From Liolophura sinensis (Eukaryota; Mollusca; Polyplacophora; Chitonida; Chitonidae): DNA of 64,000 bases. Of this stretch, positions 61,201 through 64,000 are shown piece after piece. The stretch's first letter is position 1, and each line of letters begins with the position of its first letter. A program made the position numbers and the translations under genes. The stretch covers positions 80,320,028 through 80,384,027 of the forward strand of contig NC_088295.1 in NCBI RefSeq assembly GCF_032854445.1, given 5' to 3'. The notes beneath the pieces are model-generated. The model saw only the letters and a program-made list of their open reading frames with translations, was not told the DNA's origin and did not search any database.

Positions 61201-62448
61201 CTTCTGGGTCGTTTACCAACCAGTCTCTACTTACATTGTTGTATCCAGTGAAGTGTCACGAGGGTTCAGTGCTTTTACATCCTTTGCGGAAATATACATG
61301 GACATTAAGCACATCTCATTTTGGTTTTGGAGGAATGAAACATGAGTCATAGGTAGGGGTTATCTCCCCTTGACCATGATTTTCTGTTTGTTGTTGCCAG
61401 TGAGTTGAATATCATCTGTACAGATTATCCAAGTAATGTAGCTCCATTGAAATTGACACTTTATGATATTGTATTTTGTTTTCAATATTACATCTGTGCA
61501 ATGCATGTTTTGCCAGGCTGATCAGGCTGGGTTAACTCCCTTGCATCCCTGTGTTGAGAACAATCATAACCTGGACATGGTGCTGTATCTGATTCAGCAG
61601 GGAGCAGATGTGAACTGGAGGGACAGAAAAGGTAAAAAGAAAAGAATTGCATCTGTTTATTACTTTGAATGTGACCGGATTGATCATTTGTGTTTTTTTA
61701 ATGCTGTTATTTTTTTGCATTATAAAATCTACTTAACACCTAAACTTTTTTGAATAAACTGATTTCAAAACTTAAATTCAAATATTAAACAGTACAGTGT
61801 GCATATCTTTGGCTTGGTTCATCTTGACTTTGGGCACTTTTTCTGAAATATACTCAATATTCTCAAAGACATGAAACTCATGTTGTCTTGATATTTCAGC
61901 ACTGTATTTTGCTATGATGATGAAGTGAAGTGTTGAACAATAAAGTCTTTAGTTCATCAGTTAAACTTTTCATTTGTTCTACAACAAATACTTCATCCAG
62001 TCTCAAATAAATGTATACTGTATCAATTTTACTTCAAGGAAAGACACCATTAGACAAGACAATTATCAATGGTCGTTTGAGGATGATAAAGCTGTTAGTG
62101 ACAGCTGATGCACATTACACATACAGTCAGATGACATCCACAAGAATGGAGGAACTGTCTAACTACTGGCCACCGTTTAAGGAGTGGTTGATGAAGGAGC
62201 TGAGCACACCCTGGTCTCTACAGAGATGTTGTCGTCAGGTTATCAGGGACAATTTAGGGCCTGGCCGGCTTGGACCAGATGTAATCAATTCCTTGTGTCT
62301 CCCTACCTCACTCAAGTTTTATCTGCGTATTAAATCACCTGAGCTGGATAGTGAGTATGGACTTCGGGGTCCTCCACCCCCCAAACCTAAAATATCGATC
62401 TCTATGATCCCTATTGTGCCGTTCATGCCAGCTGGCACAGACACGTGA
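58207..62448 (+). CDS. Ankyrin repeat and SOCS box protein (ASB-like)
   Basis: Predicted substrate receptor for a Cullin5-Elongin B/C ubiquitin ligase: ankyrin repeats bind target and the SOCS box recruits the ligase. Eight exons: 58207-58259, 59183-59331, 59538-59635, 59984-60107, 60504-60704, 61068-61186, 61517-61631, 62039-62448. The frame closes at 422 residues. About eight ankyrin repeats (for example TPLHFATACGRVGVVRRLIE and GLTPLHPCVENNHNLDMVLY) span residues about 30-320. The SOCS box is near 346-385, with BC-box LQRCCRQVIRDNL and Cul-box-like LPTSLKFYL. A proline-rich GPPPPKPK tail follows. Intron 2 is GC-AG; all others are GT-AG. The start is the first ATG in MAENPSSDEEFPEG, with an acidic N-terminus. 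The ASB subfamily is not assigned. Confidence 0.94.
59332..59537 (+). other. GC-AG intron of the ASB-like gene
   Basis: Donor GAAG|GCAAG at 59331/59332, acceptor TTTTAG at 59537. The only GT nearby (in AACGTG) would put a stop codon just after the join. GC use keeps VLHEG-GKCTLKDRAL in frame. Confidence 0.85.
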
Positions 62449-62660
62449 ACATGTAAACTGTCTAGGTGTACAAGTCATGACAGGTGTGATGATCTGTGAT
62501 CTTGATCTACGCCCTTGAGGCAACATGAAAATTTGTGAGATTTAACTGATATGGCTAACAGTTGCGATGCAGTGCATTTAATGTGGTAAAATTGTTATTA
62601 TGTGTTAGATGAACATTGTTTGTTTTTTAAAAACTTTATGGCTGTATTTGTTTAAGCGTG

Positions 62661-62666
62661 AATAAA
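62661..62666 (+). terminator. Poly(A) signal AATAAA of the ASB-like gene
   Basis: Canonical hexamer about 210 bp after the stop codon, in AT-rich sequence with no competing earlier signal. Confidence 0.55.
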
Positions 62667-63151
62667 TGACATATATTTATAACTTATACTGAAAAGAGAT
62701 TGTAAATGAAAATATTTCATTTAAAAATGTTAATTTTAGTCCTCCAGGATTTAGAGTGAAGTACAGGATTTGCATTTTTTTTTATAGGTTGTGCAATTTA
62801 AGGCCTGTTGTTTTTTTTTTTTTATGGAAAATGCATTTGTACATGTATCAAACGTATGCTATGTATGTTACATGTATGTGGAAAGCTCAAAAATAGATAT
62901 AAAATCTTTTGTTAAATGTAAATTGTTAGGTTATGTAAATAACGTTTTTATATAGGTATGTTGACTGTGATTAACAAAACAGAATATGACAACATTTTGT
63001 AGAGCACATATTGATTTAGTCGTGTTTTTGTGCCTTTATTATGAGAGCTTCATCCAGGTGTACATGTACTTACATAAACACTGTTGTGTGTTCTGTAACA
63101 AGCCTTCACAGTCCTCATAAATTATTATGATGGTCATGATCTATTATGTTT

Positions 63152-63255
63152 TACTTATTTATTTGATTGGTGTTGTATGCAGTACTCAAGAATATTTAAC
63201 TAATACATCAGTGGGAGGAAACTGAGCTTGGAAACCCTGGACAATCCGCACAATA
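63152..63255 (-). mobile_element. SINE family 1, 3' fragment
   Basis: TTATTTGATTGGTGTTGTAT, GTACTCAAGAATATTTAACT and GTGGGAGGAAACTGAGC. The head and distal body are lost, and the family 2 copy begins about 25 bp on. Confidence 0.75.
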
Positions 63256-63280
63256 TTATGCTTCATTAAGCGAGTTAAAA

Positions 63281-63500
63281 CCACTTCGGTGGCTTAATGG
63301 TGTCCGCCTCGAAGTCGCGAGACCTGGGATCAAATCTGGGTCAGGTCATACCAAAGACTTTAAAAATAGTACCAGTTGCTGCCTCGCTTGACGCTAAGAG
63401 GTTAGAGCTTGGCAACAGGGCTGGTTGGCCCACTGTTAGTATAATGTAACCGGGTAATGTGTCATGGTGTCTTCAGCATGATACTTCAATGGCAGTTTGA
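63281..63500 (+). mobile_element. SINE family 2, best copy
   Basis: tRNA-like head with A box TGGCTTAATGG (63290-63300) and B box GGATCAAATC (63327-63336). The body contains GTCATACCAAAGACTTTAAA, AGTTGCTGCCTCGCTTGACG and a GTGTC...AGCATGATACTTCAATGGCAG end. Related inverted copies lie at 1752 and 14285. Confidence 0.8.
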
Positions 63501-64000
63501 TCGATACTCAAATTCATGACCTGATATCTAGCCCCACCCCCAGCTGCTCTGCCAAGTGAGATACCAAGCCAGTTGCGAACAGTTTGCTTGTTAGAGTCCA
63601 CAGGCATGCTGCAAATAATCCTTCTCATAGAAGACCTTACTGAAAGGTGGAATTTTTCATTTTTTGATCAGTCCATGTTTTAAAAGCAAACCATATCCTG
63701 CCCAGCTTGGTAAGTCAAATTGAAGAGCGATTTGGCTCTATACCCAGAGTCTGAGTTTCATTTGAACTAATATTTTCACGGGTCTTGAGATAGTTGTTTC
63801 AGTGTCTAAATTACAATATATACTGATTAATATTAATAAATTTTGGGGGTGAAGTAGCCTGTAGATAACTAGCCATCAGCCAGGTCTCGCTGGTTTAATA
63901 GCAGCATTACATCAGAACATGGCTGAAGTGTTGTAGTTGCTATTGGACCCCGTCTCATTTCCTTTACGCACCACACTATTATCAGACAAGTGATATATGC
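63501..64000. other. Right-edge spacer
   Basis: No exon, RNA gene or clear repeat seen. Confidence 0.5.

Noticed and set aside
63287-63340. tRNA gene
   Set aside because: A and B boxes are present, but there is no cloverleaf with acceptor stem. It is the head of a SINE.

Overview
The window is animal nuclear DNA, AT-rich and intron-rich. It holds three multi-exon genes and a fourth gene nested inside one of them. The repeat content suggests a mollusc: tRNA-derived SINEs with a conserved body and a TGATTGGTGTTTTACGCC-like 3' end, of a kind I associate with bivalve, gastropod and chiton genomes. The species cannot be settled by reading. I rebuilt the exons by hand from splice sites and reading-frame continuity, and intron phase closes at every junction of all four genes.

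Layout. (1) 145-11248, minus strand: 5' part (12 exons, 455 residues) of a kinesin-3 motor most like KIF28. The 3' part runs off the left edge. Its first intron looks like a U12-type AT-AC intron. (2) 11249-19604: gene-poor spacer with SINEs, a (TA)n tract and an unexplained CpG-richer patch. (3) 19605-54395, minus strand: a complete TIMELESS (timeout-type replication-fork protein) gene with 33 coding exons and 1671 residues, much longer than the roughly 1200-residue human protein. The extra length is an acidic Ser/Asp/Lys tail built from coding repeats of about 33 and 11 residues. Its introns and 3' flank carry four minisatellites with units of about 80, 39, 42 and 48 bp. (4) 35923-38887, plus strand: a two-exon, 855-residue single-pass leucine-rich-repeat membrane protein inside TIMELESS intron 18. 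(5) 54396-58206: spacer with a hAT-like non-autonomous element and a 1.1-kb inverted-repeat element. A palindromic E2F-like site lies beside a possible TIMELESS 5' UTR exon, suggesting a divergent promoter shared with the next gene. (6) 58207-62448, plus strand: an eight-exon ankyrin-repeat/SOCS-box protein of 422 residues with one GC-AG intron. (7) 62449-64000: 3' flank and SINEs.

The genes form no operon or pathway. Each is an ordinary conserved animal gene. What stands out is the non-canonical splicing and how deeply tandem repeats have invaded TIMELESS. The 42-bp array copies the 3' splice site of exon 23 many times, and the 80-bp array joins the stop codon.
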